In this document: piece by piece, positions 46,801 to 59,602 of the stretch
How the letters are laid out: every line of letters starts with the position of its first letter
Position numbering within the stretch: position 1 is the stretch's first letter
Source of the DNA: Edaphochlamys debaryana
Lineage: Eukaryota; Chlorophyta; Chlorophyceae; Chlamydomonadales
Direction: 5' to 3'
DNA: 64,000 bases
Assembly: GCA_016858145.1 (NCBI GenBank)
Contig: JAEHOE010000008.1
Location: forward strand, 682,001 to 746,000
Made by a program: the position numbers and the translations under genes
Notes under the pieces: generated by a model
The model's database searches: none
The model's input: the letters and a program-made list of their open reading frames with translations, nothing else
What the model was told of the DNA's origin: nothing

Positions 46801-49749
46801 GCCCCCCGCCGCTGAATCCCCCTCCCCGCCCCCCTCACGTGGCCACACGCTCCAGCTCCACCAGCTTGGTCTCAAGCTCCTGCAGCTCCGCCTTGCGACC
46901 CTGCAGTCGCTGGGAGGCTTCCTGCTGGTTCTGGCGGGCGGCCAGAACCTGCACCAGACGGGAAGACAGAGGGCAGGCGGATTGCTTACTAGCTGACGGA
47001 GCCAGCGTGTACACGCTGCGCAAGCGTTGTCCCGTCGTGGTGGGAGCACGTGCGCATGCTTGCCTTGCCCGCCGCGCGCGCCAGGTCGTCCCGTGTGGCC
47101 GAGAGGCAGGTGCCATCCATGTACATGCGGTACTTGGAGCAGGAGGCGGCGCCGGACTTGTGGACTGGGGTAGGAGGGCGGGGCGGGAGAGGGGCAGGCA
47201 GGGCCCACGCAAGCTGAGGTTGCTTGATGAGACGGCCGTCCATGTTGAGAGGCGGAAGCGGGTGCTATGCTGCTGGCGACGAAGAAGCTGGGACTGATGA
47301 GGCAACGCTCGTCAGCCCTGGCAGCGCGTCCCCGGGGGTGTTGCCTCTCCACACGTAAGACCTCTCGCTGTCCCCGCGCCAAGTTCGGTATTGATCCCAA
47401 ACGTAGCCGAGAGCCGGTCCATCCGTAATCCCGGTGTTTCACACACAACCCGCAGCTCACCCTGGTGGAAGCCTCGCACCCCGTCCTGCGTGATGACGAC
47501 GAGGGGGTTGGAAGTGTCGATGTTGAAGTGAGCCACCAGCGCGGACAGCTGCGGAGGCGCCAAGGAAAAGGGGGTGGCGATGGGGTCACTGAGTAGGAGG
47601 GAACCGGTGGCCGACCCATGGACCAGGACAGTCGCAGCACAGCCAAGTACCGGTACTGCAAACAAAGTCAGCGCCGGGCGCCCACCTCCTGCGCGGCTGT
47701 GTGCGGCCGCGTGAACTTGATCTCCTTGCCCTCGGCGTTGTACAGGTGGTACTGCGAGGCCGCCGACACCCGCCCCCCCGCGCCCCGGTTCAGCGTGATG
47801 CGCCGCATGATCTTGATCTTGGGACCATAGCTGCGGCAAGGGCACGTGGCATCAGGGGAGGATCAGGTGGTCAACAAGGAGGCCGAGGAGACAGGCACGG
47901 TATGGCGCGGGGAATTTTTGCGCTGCAGCCGTGACGCATCCCCGGGCTGCCCCACTCCATCCCCCGCCGCAGCCGTCTCCTCACGTTGCGTAGCAGAAGG
48001 GCGGCATGCGCTGCTCCGCCACCTGCGGTCCCGGGCCCAGGGTCAAGAGCCAGGGAGACTGAGACACAGGCAGTTCAGGCAGAATGGCTGCGCATGACTT
48101 ACCACCTCTCCTCAACCTCATCAGGGCACGAGCTCTCAGCTTCCGCAAAGGCCTCGCATATCCAGAGGACCGCACCACCCCACCTACTCGGCACACAGCC
48201 GTTATATGGTTACGGAGGCAAGAGCGCTCCCCGCACCCTCCCCAGCGCCATGCCCCCACCTGCTCCGCGCTGGTGTTCCACAGCTCCAGGGTGACCGAGG
48301 CCCGGTCCCTGCCCGTCATCACCCAGCCAGCCAGGTTGGTGCCGCGGCCCGTCTCGCGCGCGCTGGCGCCCAGGCAGGCCTGCGGGGCGAGTGAGGGCGA
48401 GTGTAAGAGGGGCAAGGGCGCATTGAGATTTCTGGCGCATGACACAGCTATCAGCAGGCCCGTGCAGTGAAGGGCCCACCTGCAGGCACTGCAGGACGGC
48501 GCTCTTGCCGCTGCCGTTGTGGCCGGTGATGAACGTGACGTGGCGCCTGTGGGAAAGCGAGGCCACAGAGGTCGTGCGGCAGAGGTTGTGCGAATCGGTA
48601 GCACCGTGACGTGCGTGATCCCCTGCATTTTATTGGGCCTTGTCCGTGTGTCCACAAGCCATTGTCACGTTCCCTACTTCCGCCCCTGTGAGGCCTCACC
48701 CGAACTCGCACTCCATGTTGGCGTGGCACATGAAGTTGACGAGCTGGATGCGGTGCAGGTGCCCGGCCTGACCCATGGGCCCGCGGTGGCCCTGCAGGGC
48801 GGGGGCCCGCGCGGGCGCCAGGGCGGGGCCCGCGCTGGGCCCCGGCCCGCCGTGCGCCGGAGCCGTGCCCAAGTCCAGGCGCCGCCGCACGGGCGGCCTG
48901 GCGGCTGCATGGGCGTCCTCCTCCTCCTCCCCCTCCTCCTCCCCCTCCTCCCCCTCCTCCTCCTCCTCCTCCCCTGCAGCGTCCGCACGGCCCTCTCTGC
49001 TGTGGGGTCGGCGCACGGTGGCGGGGGTGCCGCCAGCGCTGGGCCGGCGCTGGCGTACCGGGGTGGGAGACTCGGGCTCGGCACGCGCAGCTTCGTCCCG
49101 AACCGCCGCCTTGCGCTTGCGCGGCGCTGCGCCCGTGCCCTCATGCGGCGGCGCCGAATGGGCAGCGGCGTGCGGTGCATGCGGCGCAGCCGCAGATGCA
49201 CGGACCTCGGCAGGTGTGTGGGGCGCCTGGCCTGTGCCAGCGCCAGGGGCTGCTGGCGCTGCGGCGCCTGCTGTGGCTGCCGCCGCCTCCGCCTCCGCCC
49301 TCGCTATGGCCGCCTCCATGGCCGCCGCCTCCTCCTCCGACACGGCGTAGCGCCGGAAGTCGCTCCACCAGAACTCCTCCGTGTCGCCGTCGTGGTAGGT
49401 CACCTGGGGGGTGGGGGTGGGGGCGCGTGGGGTGGCGGTGTAATACGTCTGGTGGGACAGCGGATGAGGCTGGGGTGGGTTGACCCAAGGTATATGCCCC
49501 TCCCGAGTGCATCGAGTGCCCAGCCCTGCGCCGAGTGGCTCCCCCCTTCGGCCCCCAGGGCCCCACCCGCACCTGCAGGTACGCGACGCCCCCCTCGATG
49601 ACGACGTCTCTCACGGTGCCCACGAAGGGCTTCAGGCCCTTTCCATCCACGTCAAACTCCTTAATGAGCTTGAAGCCGACATACCGGCGCGCATCCTCGG
49701 GCGCCTCGAGCTTCACTGGGAGTCCTAGAGCCCGTGGCAGCATGCGCAC
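40874..49749 (-). CDS. SMC6: SMC6, copy A, with N-terminal Tudor-like domain
   Basis: 27 in-phase exons; 1,396 aa. SMC6 pairs with SMC5 in the SMC5/6 complex for recombinational repair and replication-fork stability. Exons (minus): 49573-49749, 48700-49403, 48480-48546, 48260-48379, 47985-48022, 47686-47830, 47461-47548, 47064-47164 (GC donor), 46839-46948, 46310-46496, 46012-46134, 45795-45902, 45125-45514, 44712-44921, 44454-44595, 44271-44331, 43975-44158, 43569-43759, 43347-43410, 43061-43216, 42768-42902, 42424-42507, 42137-42268, 41764-41917, 41530-41637, 41176-41258 and 40874-41002. Residues 20-80 are Tudor-like ([15 protein letters not shown]...[15 protein letters not shown]). A poly-Glu linker follows, then [12 protein letters not shown], Walker A GHNGSGKS (302-309), long coiled coils around a hinge, ABC signature LSGGERSF (1289-1296) and Walker [11 protein letters not shown] (Asp1317, Glu1318). 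[13 protein letters not shown] and MDEYDVFMD identify SMC6 rather than SMC5. Confidence 0.9.
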
Positions 49750-50247
49750 TGGCCACGATGTTACGCAGAATCAGCTATACGTCTGCGAAACGCCAGCGGG
49801 CTAGGCTTTCACGACGAGGTGGGTCGAGCAGCATGCGGGCCCACCAGCCCTAACTGCATTGAGCGGCTTCCACAAGATGCGCGAAGCAGGCTCGATGCAA
49901 GTGACACGCAAGCAAGCCGGTTCGAGCGCAGTGCTGTCAGTTATCGAGGTTGCGCTCGCCCGGAGCAGTCCCGGGTCTATGCATTGCGGCAGTGACGGTA
50001 TGGAAACCGGTAGGTCTGCAGCAAGTGGCCTCGCAGTGTCGGGCGGCCAACCCAAGTTCGCGTGCGGCGCGTGACCCGGTCTCGGTCTGGTCTCGGTTGC
50101 GCGACCAGCCCCGTAGAAGACTCCATTCTTGACACACCTGACGTTACCAGCACTACATTACTGACCTCCCGCCCAGCGCTGAGCGCCCGACCTCAGCCCA
50201 GCTCGAATCCTGCGCGGCCTCGGCGCTAAAGCGCCTGGAGCCCAGGC
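49750..50247. promoter_or_regulatory. Shared promoter region of the two divergent SMC6 genes
   Basis: 498 bp separate the two start codons, so both promoters and 5' UTRs overlap here, which would favour co-expression. No individual element was recognised. Confidence 0.45.
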
Positions 50248-53200
50248 ATGCTGGGCCCAGAGCCAGCCTCCGCAAGGGAGGGCCAACACCTCGTAGGTGT
50301 GCAGGTCAAGAAGAAGTTTGGGCGCAAGGCTTTCACCGGCGAGTGCATCAAGGTGCACTGCGTCAAAGGCGAGATATGCTACCTCATCAGTAAGCGCATT
50401 AGGGGAATCCTGCGCCAAGAAAGGCTGAAGCGGGGTTAGTTGCGCGAAACAAGCGGCGACAGCCACTTCAAACACTTGCGTTCGCGCCTTCGCCGCGGTG
50501 CGTCGGGCCCGCTGCCCCGCTGCTAACGCCGCGTTCTCGCTTGAGTCATCTGGCCTGCGTCAGAGTTGAGCGGGCAGGGCTCGGCTGACCTCATTCGTCT
50601 CGAGCAAGGCCCTCACGGCCCGGCCCCGCCCTCCCGCCCACGCAGAATACGATGACGACGACGAAGAGGACTTGGGCTGGGAGGACTTCCAGAAGCATGC
50701 CGTGTCCGCTCCGCGACCGGCCACGACAGGTGAGCACGGGTGGGCGGGCTGGTGGCAGTCTCGCCTCCTGCTGTGAGGCCCCTCCCGCCCTCTCGATACT
50801 GTTGCCACCTGCCGACAGTACTTATGAGCGTATCCGGGTGTATGAACTCCACAGGCGGCGGCTTGACAGATGCGACGAATGGTCAGCGGGCCCGGCAGGC
50901 GGCCAGCGTCCAGGACACGGCCGGTGAGCAGAGTGGCCCCCCGACCGCGCCCAGATGTCGGGGGGCCCAGGGACAATGCCCAGTGCCCGGTACCCTGATT
51001 ACCCAAGCATCCCCCGTCTCTTGCGTCCCATACCTCAGCACACGAGGGCAAGCGCAAGCGGGTCAAGCGGGTCAGCCCTGCTGGTGCGGGCGATGAAGCT
51101 GGTGAGCGCTACGAGGGTCTGCTGGTCCTGCTCAATCCCAGTCCCAGGCTTCAGGGACGCATTGGTTACCGTGCCAACTTGCTGCATCGACCCACCCTGC
51201 CTGCTACAACCCCCCGCCTTACGCCACGCTAAACACACTCTGCAGGCGAGGACCCCGGCACAACGGCCGGCGCTGCCCGGCGTCCGGAACCAGTGGACGA
51301 GGAGATGGAGGACGCGGGGGCGGGGGCCCAGGCCCAAGAGCCCGAGCCGGAGCAAGAACCCGAGCCGGAGCCGGAGGAAGAGCTGGAGCAGGAGCCCGCG
51401 GAGGAGGAGGAGGAGGTGGAGCTCGAGTCAGAGCTGGAGGAGGAGCCGGACCCCGAGCAGGAGCCGGAGCCGGCCCGGCCTGCGCACCGGCCGGCGGCCC
51501 GCATCGCCGCGCCCTTCGTGCCGCGGGACCTGGGCGTGGCGGGGCACGTGAAGCGCATCTACGTGGAGAACTTCATGTGCCACGTGCGCTTCGAGATCGA
51601 CTTCGGGTGAGGCGGGGCCGGCAGTGGGTGGCCGGGCGTCGGGCGTTGCCAAGAGGGCGGTGGTCGCGACAATGGGGTCCGGGCTTGCTGCGTTGGGCAG
51701 TGCGGCCCATCCAGACTTGCAGGCTGTACGTAAGTATTGTACTGTGCCATCCCAGGTGTCACGTGACGCTCGTCAACGGCGTCAACGGCAGCGGCAAGTC
51801 CGCCATCGTGCAGGCGCTGCAGATCTGCCTCGGAGCCACCGCCAGGGAGGTACGTGATTGGGGCACGGCAGGACCGTGAGCGTGTGACGAAAAGCTTGTG
51901 GCGTTCTGGCATTGGTACACGTTAGCGTCTGCCGGGAGGGTCCCTTGCGTACTAAAGCCTCAACGCACCTCTGTCCCGCAGACTGCTCGCGGTAACAACC
52001 TCGCGCTCCTGATCAAAGAGCACGAGGATTACGCAAAGGTGCAGCTGACGCTGTGGAACCTGGGAGACGACGCCTTCAGGCCCGACCTGTGAGCGGGCTG
52101 AGCGCGTGGGCTCTCCACCTGCCCCTTGCTGCCTCTTTCTGAAAGCTTTGTAAACCCTCCCTTCACCTGGACCTGCCCACAGCTTCCCCGAGACCATCAC
52201 CATCGAGCGGCGCATCACCAAGGCCTCGTCCACGTATAACGTCCTGGATAAGCAGGGCCGCAAGGTAGGAAATCGCTGCTCTTCTTGCGCGCATGCGCCT
52301 TTGCTTGACCTCACACACGGCTCGCTTCTACACCCCAGCAGCTATCCGACAACGCCAAACCCTTCCCGTGTGTCCGCTGACGCCCCTGCTCACCCTAACC
52401 CGCCTCAGGTTACCCTGGACCGCCACGAGAAGCCCAGGGCGCTCCTGGAGGCAATGCTGGACCACTTCTGCCTCGACGCCACCAACCCCCTCAGCATCAT
52501 CACGCAGGAGGGAGCCAAGAAGTTCCTGCACGGTGGTGGGTGGTGGCGGGCGAGGCGTGAAGCAGGGGTTTGTGTGTACGCAGCTCGGGGCTGGGACGGC
52601 GGGGGGCTCTCGCTGCGCTGACGGCCCACGTGCGCCTGGTGTGCAGTCTCTGGCGTTCAGGGTTTGGGTGTAGGAATGCCCTATGGACTGACAAGGCGAC
52701 CCTGTCGGCCTTGCCGTATCTTGCAGACACCGATGTTGCCTGCAACAAGTACCGCATGTACATGGAGGGTGAGTGCAGGCACAGAGCCCGGCACGGGACC
52801 ACACTCCCAATGCGCTTGCATCCCCAGCAAGCGAGCTTCCGCTTGCGCCTTTGCCTACTCTGCAACCAGCACTCCAACCCCTTGTGTTTAACCAGCCATC
52901 ACTCATCACAGGCATCTCTGTGCCAAGCGCTGTACTCACCCAATCCCCGTTGACGATGTTTCCTCTTCCACTTGCACAAACGGCGCGCTGCTCCCTTCTG
53001 CCGCTGCAGGCACGCTACTGGAGAAGACGGCGCTGGAGCTGCGCGTCTCCAACGCCAACCTGGAGACCACGCGGCAGCAGGTGGAGGCGCACAAGGACAA
53101 GCTGCGGGAGAAGCGGCAGGAGGAGGCGCAGCTGGCGGACAGGCTGCGCAAGCTCCGAGACGCCAACGCGTAGGTCCCCACGCTAACTCCTTAGCACCGA

Positions 53201-56200
53201 GGTGTCTCTCGCCAAAGTCCTCATGTAGCCGTAACGCCCTTCCGGGCTTGGGTTGAAAGGCGCTCCTCTAGTCACGCCACGCCTTGACGTGCTCGAAGGA
53301 GCTGGGCCCCATGCCGCTCGCAAAAGCGTTCGACTCCCGCCGACCCGAATCTTCCTCCTCCCCGCGCAGGAGCTTTGACTTGCGCGACAAGCTGGAGAAG
53401 GCCCGCGTGTGGCGGCAGGTGCAGCTGGCGGAGGAGGCTGTGGAGGAGTCGCGGCACGCGGCGGAGTTCGGGGGGCCGGAGCTGCTGGGGCTGTACGACC
53501 GGCAGGTCGACACGTACAAGCAGGTCATCAAGCAGCTGGTCGAGGAGAGGGAGGCCCTGGTGCGTGCATTGCTGTGTGGGGTTGGGTCGCATGGCTGGTC
53601 GTGACGTGTGATCGCCAGACATACTTAACTTGCAGTCCAGATTAATGCGGGGCTTAGCGGTGGCCGATCCACATCGAGGGCTACTATGCTTTATCGCCTG
53701 TTGTTGACTGGGGTGCTGGGGTGCTGGGCACCGCGTGTCGCTTGTCCTGCAGGACACCGAGGTGGCCCGCCTCAACGAGCTGAGCAACAGCTTCGATGCG
53801 CGCATGGGGGCCCTACACAAGGCGAAGATTTCGGCCAACAACGAGCTGCTGCGAGCCCAACGCCTCAAGGGCACGGCGCAGAGGGAGCTGGAGCGGCTGC
53901 AGAAGGACAAGGAGGTAAGTCTGTCGGGTGGGGATTTGCTAACGCGGAGGCCTTGACATGGGGTGCGCTCGGAGACCCGAGTCGCCTCTGCTGCTTCGCC
54001 TCATTTCACCTGCCTCCGAGTGCTATGGCAGACACGCTATGGGCATCCTCCGGGTTTCCTCCCCTCCCCGCACCCCCGCAGGACCTGGACCTGCAGCTGC
54101 AGGAGGACACCAGCGGCAAGGCGGCCGAGGCGCGGCGGCAGCTGGAGGAGTGGCAGCGCCAGGTGGGGCCGATGGGTTTCCCCTAGGCACTCAGCACCCC
54201 AGTCAGCACCCAGGCCCGTCCATGCCTCTCCTGTACAGACGTCCCCCCTTCAGCACGCCCCGGAACACCCCTACACCCGCCCTCCTCGGGCGCTGGCAAG
54301 GCCTGTCGTTACCGTTCCTCCTTGCACAAACACCCCGGGACACACGCCCTACCTCCTGCTGCCCCGCAGTGCACGGAGAAGAAGGCCGCCAAGGAGGCCG
54401 CTGCGGAGGCCTGGGCCGCTGCCAAGGCCGCCTTCGAGTGAGCTGGGTCGTGCGCTCGCGTGGCTTGCCATTACTTGTCTCACTGCTAATGGAGAACGTG
54501 TCTGATGTTGCACGTGCGCCTCCGGGGCAAGATAAAGCCCCTGACGGTGTCGACCAACCCCCCTGCCTGCAGCGCCATCCGCACCGACGTGGAGGAGCTG
54601 CAGCGCCGGGAGATGGCCGCGCGCAACAGCGTGCGCGACAAGGACCAGCAGGTGCGCAGCCGCACGTGTTTCCGATCGCCGCCCTGCCTCCGCCTCAGTA
54701 GCCAGGCTATCCAGTACCTACTCTTTTCAGTCTAACTGCCTATTCAAACTTCGTCCCGCCTCTACACTGCATCCCCAGGTCGGCAACCTGAAGGAGCGCA
54801 TCCGCAGGATGGCGGCTGCGGGGTCCGGCAACCGCCTCGGCCTCTTCGGCGCCGACCACCTGGACCTGGCCATCACCCAGAACATCGGCCGCTTCCGGCA
54901 GCGCCCCATCGGGCCCATCGGCGCGCTGCTGAACGCCACGGACGAACGGTGGGTGACACCACACGGGCTCCTCCTCGCCGCGCGTCCGAATCTAGACGAC
55001 CTCCGCGTTATTACGACAAGCGGGGCGCCCCCATGGGGGCGGAAAAGGGCTGCGCATCCGCGTTATTACGAAAACTCCTGCTGCTTGCCCCTGGCGGTAT
55101 CCCGTAAACGCAATCCCGAGAGCTGTCACCCGAACCAGGCCCCATGAGCCGCGCCCCGTTGCCGTGCCCTCTGTTGCCCCATTCCCCACGGCCCTGTTGT
55201 GCAGGTGGCTGCTGGCAATCGAGGTGGCGGTGGGCAGCTCCTTCTCGGACTACCTGGTCTGCTGCCACGAGGACGCCCACGTGCTGAGGCAGCTCATGCG
55301 CCACACCAACTACCGCCGCGCCGCCGTCATCACCACCAACTTTGCCGCGCCGCCGCACCCCGTGCCGCCCGCGCGCATGCCGGCCAACGGCTTCACGGCG
55401 CTGCTGCAGGTGTGGCCAAGGGCGGCTGCATTGCGGGTGGTGCGGTCTCCATGCCCTCCAAGCCGGGACGGATGTCGTTCTTGCTGGACCCCGGGCCCAG
55501 GGATTCGCATTACCATTACGGGCGAAACAAGCAGTGGCTGATGCCCGTGTCGCCTCCACCCTGTAAATCTGTCGATGCCGCTGCCGCCTCCTTAGGTCCT
55601 GGTGGTCAAGGACGACGACGCCCGCAACCCCCTGCTCAACTTCCTCATCGACAAGTGAGCAGCCTGCTGAGCTTGGGCAGTGGGATACAGAGTTTGCCGC
55701 CGCTGCAACTTGCCCGTCATCCTTGTCCGCCGTCTGGCAAGGGTGTCGGTCCAGGCCGGCTGGCCTGCTCCAGGACCGGGGCAAGACCAACTGACGCCTG
55801 CCATCCAGCCCCGATACCTATCTGCCGGAGCCCCGGCCATGGCCTGCTCCCTCACCTGATGCGTTGGACACCTGAGGCCCGCGCACCTCCACGGCCGCTG
55901 CCCCCAGGTTCCATGTGGAGAGCATGGCGCTGGTGCCGGACCAGCTGCAGGGCCGCGACACCATGTACCACCGGGCGGCGGGGGACGTCGTGCAGGTCGC
56001 CATCGACCCCGACGGCCACCAGTACCGCCGCAAGGGCGACGGCATGGCCTACGTGGAGCGCAACGGCAAGCTGTGAGCTGGGTGCAGGGCTGTGCGCAGC
56101 AGAGGTGTACGTTTTCCAGAAGGCTAGTCCCTCGGTTCACAAGACTCACAAGACTCGTGCATCTCTGCCCCCGTGCTCGTGACTCCGTGCTTGCAGGCGG

Positions 56201-59200
56201 AAGAACCAGTGCCGCCTGACGGCCGACATCTCCCAGTTCGTATCGCAGCTGAGCAAGGAGCTGGAGCAGGCGGAGGCGGAGCTGGAGGCCAACCTGGAGG
56301 ACCAGCGGGCGTTGGCGCAGAAGCTGACCGACGTCAAGCAGCACGCCAACGAGCTATCGCTGAAGGAGCAGGCCGCCACACGGGACAAGGTGGGCGGGCA
56401 AAGGCGCAGCGGCAACATGTAGCATCACTCTGGCTGGGCTGCGCTGCGTTGGGGTTTGCCGGCAAGCACACTGCTTGCCCGTCCTTCACCCCGCGCACGA
56501 CCCTTGCGGCTGAGCCACAGCTAACAGCCTTCTGAGAGTTCTGACGCACCGGTCCTTCGGCCTGCCCTTGTGTGTGTGTAACCTCCAGGGGCGCACCGCC
56601 ACGGACCTGAACCGCTTCATGCTGCAACAGCCGGAGCCGCTGCCGAGCAGCCAGGACGAGGACGAGCACATGACCCAGGTCATGACGCAGGTACGAACCG
56701 GGGTCCGGCGTTCGGGTAGCGCGCCCGGCACCCCACATGCGACAAGAGACTGCCCTCAATCCCTTGGGCCTCTAGCACGGACCGCCCGCGCTACCGATGC
56801 TTGACTGCGTTGGTGGCGGTGGCGGTTTTCCTTGCCGCGCAGGTCCAGATCACCGCCCAGCAGCTGGAGGCCTCACAGCAGGCGCTGCAGGGCGCGGAGG
56901 ACTCCCTGGCGCTCCAGCAGCAGGTGAGCGGCAGCGGCGGCGGGACAAGGTCATGGGCCGGGGCGAAACACAGGGCTTGATACCGTACAGCACCGGGGCT
57001 AAGCCTGACGCGGCCAGTGCCTGTTGAGCGCTGTCCGCGCCTTAACGGCGCAGCTCCTGGCCTTAACCCTGCGCTTGCCCCTTCCCTTCGCAGGCCTTCA
57101 ACATGGCCTCTCAGCAGATGGAGGAGGAGCGCACGCGGTTCCAGGAGGCGCAGGGGCAGACGTCGGGCGTGCGCGAGAAGCTGGAGGCGGTCAAGGCCGA
57201 GCTGGAGCAGCAGCGGCGGTGCAAGGACAACTTCGCGGCCCGGCGCGACAAGGTCCGCTCCAAGCTCGAGGTGCTGCAGGCGATGCTCCAGGGCCGCGAG
57301 ATGCACCTGCAGCAGAGCCTGGACGCGGCCATGCAGGCAAGCAAGGCGGGCTGTACAACGTGAGGGCTTCAGCACCCGCAGGCTAGGGCTGTCACGGCAC
57401 AGCAGGGAGGGCGGCTGCGAGGGCCCACGGGAGGGCGGCCGCGTTCTTGCCTCATTCAAGCCTCGGTCATACCCGCCCGAACTGGTCTTCCCAAACCTTT
57501 CACCCTTACACCCACCCACCCGCCCGTCCGTCCGTGACCGCGCAGGTGTGCAGCCGCGAGGAGGGCGATGAGGCTCTGAAGGCGGTGCGGGAGTGCGTGC
57601 GCGCCCAGGCAGCCGACCACCTGCGCAAGAACAAGGCGCGGAACCCGGCTCTGGCGCACCTGGACGACGAGGCGTCGCGCAAGTGGGTGGACGACACTAC
57701 GGAGACCAACATGGAGCTCAAGGTGCGGGCAGGGACGAGCGGTTTTGCGTTTTAAGGAAGGAGTAGGGTGTGGTGTTCGGTTTCTGAGTTCGTAATCACG
57801 CAGGGCAGAAGACCTTGTCAGGCTTTGTCCCGAGCAGGTCAAAGAGGCTCGGACAAGCTGTCGCTTCCGCTTTCCGTCTGTCCCCCGGCATCCCTCAACC
57901 GGCATCCCTCAACCTCATGCTCCCTCTCCCATCCCCCGCCTGACCGCTACCTTCTGTCCTCCCTCCCTCCTCCAGGGCCTGGACGTGCTGCTGGCCAACA
58001 CCAACCGCGCCATCGCCCGGGCGGAGCAGGAGGCGGGCGAGAACGTGGACGCCCTGACCATGCGCCTGGGCGCCAAGAGCAAGGAGGTGCGCGGGTCAGG
58101 GAACGGAGCCGGCGGGGCTGCCAGAGTGGCGACTGCAAGTGCTGTGGATACCTGAAATGTGAGGTCAAATGCCGCATGCTGGCATCCATCATTACCCCTC
58201 CATCTGTCACCAGCTTCCGCTCACGCCACCCGCGCCACCCCGCCCCCGTCGGCCCGTCCCCGGCCACAGGTGGAGCTGGAGAGGCGGCGGCACGCCTCGG
58301 TCCGCAGCGCCTTCTCGCGCCTGGCCAAGCTGGCGGCGGAGCAGCAGGCGCAGTACGAGCGGCTGCGGCGCATGACGGACGAGCTCACGCGGCTCAAGTT
58401 CTCCAAGTACATGGCGCGCCGGGGCCACCTGGCCACGCTCACGTTCGACCACCAGGCCCAGAAGGTCCACGTGCAGGTGCCAAGAGGGGAGCGAGGGGGT
58501 GATTTTCGGAGCATTGGAGAGCGGAGGAAGAGATAGAGCGGCAGCCAGCGAGCCCGATGCGCACCGAGGTCCAGGGGAGCGAGGGGGGAGGGCATGGCGC
58601 GCAGGGGCTGCGGTGCTGAAGGGAAGGGGAGGTGGTGGGTTGATGTGGAGGTAGGAGCGATGTGAGGTAGGACAGGGAGGGAAGGGAAGCAGCGGTGTAG
58701 AGTAGTGGGATGAGGGCAGGGGCGACGCGTGGAAGGCAGGCAAGGGTGAATTGTGAGGGCCAGGAGTCTAGTGCAGGTGGGCGGGGATTGCGGTATGACA
58801 GGACCTGGCCCCTACGCGCCTGCCCCTCTCCGCGCCCCTCTGCCCCAGGTCAAGCCCCGCGCCAAGGCCAACGGCGGCAGGCAGGAGGCCGCCCGGGACC
58901 TGCGCACGCTGTCGGGTGCGATGTGGGGGGTGGCAGGGGCAGCATGGACCATGCCGATACCGCTCACGCTCACGTGGTTCTCCCCAAGGATCTGAACTGG
59001 CCCCGCCCAACCCGTCCGGCCCCAGGTGGCGAGCGCTCCTTCACCACCGTCTGCCTCCTGCTGGCCATGGGGGCGCAGGTGCGGCGTAGGATTGGCGGCA
59101 CGGACCCTCGATCAGATGGAGCTGCCCGTTTCTTCCCGCACTGTGCGTGCTTTCCGTATGAGCCTCAATCACTGAATGTTCGGGACCCCAACACGTGGAC

Positions 59201-59602
59201 CCCGATTGCAGAGCGAGTCGCCGTTCCGGATGCTGGACGAGTACGACGTGTTCATGGACAGCACGCACCGCATCTTCGCCACGGAGGCGTTGCTCGAGTT
59301 CGCGTACGACAACCCCAACTTCCAGTACATCCTCGTCACGCCAAATGTGCGGCAGGCGCGCCCGAGAGGCAAAGAACTTTGCGCTGCGTTGTGTGACCTG
59401 AAGATCCCGGGACTGACTGCCTACCACTCGCCCCCGTGTTTCAAACCTCGTCTGGCTCCGGACCCGACCCCTGCAGGACCTGGAGACCATCGAGAAGGCC
59501 AAGCAAAACGTGGCGCGCAAGAAGGGCCACGCGGAGCTGCCGCCGCCCTTCGTGAAGGTCGTGGTCATGAAGCCGCCGCGCGACAACGCCACGCGCGCGT
59601 GA
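50248..59602 (+). CDS. SMC6: SMC6, copy B, with N-terminal Tudor-like domain
   Basis: 31 in-phase exons; 1,345 aa: 50248-50389, 50646-50729, 50819-50923, 51039-51101, 51246-51606, 51756-51849, 51982-52088, 52183-52264, 52409-52532, 52727-52768, 53010-53169, 53370-53559, 53753-53914, 54082-54162, 54370-54437, 54573-54651, 54779-54948, 55205-55409, 55596-55654, 55908-56072, 56197-56389, 56589-56690, 56843-56923, 57094-57336 (GC donor), 57546-57722, 57976-58086, 58270-58476, 58849-58915, 59026-59078, 59212-59346 and 59477-59602. Residues 15-70 are the same Tudor-like domain as copy A (VGVQVKKKFGRKAFTG...YDDDDEEDLGWEDF). A basic GKRKRVKRV (possible nuclear signal) and a Pro/Glu linker follow, then IYVENFMCHVRF, Walker A GVNGSGKS (260-267), coiled coils, a hinge region (ADHLDLAITQNIG...FSDYLVC), LSGGERSF (about 1240-1247) and Walker [11 protein letters not shown] (Asp1268, Glu1269). 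All catalytic motifs are intact. Confidence 0.92.

Noticed and set aside
48900..48975. CTC/CCT-rich tract as a microsatellite or regulatory GA repeat
   Set aside because: It is the coding sequence of the acidic Glu/Gly linker of SMC6 copy A and stays in frame.
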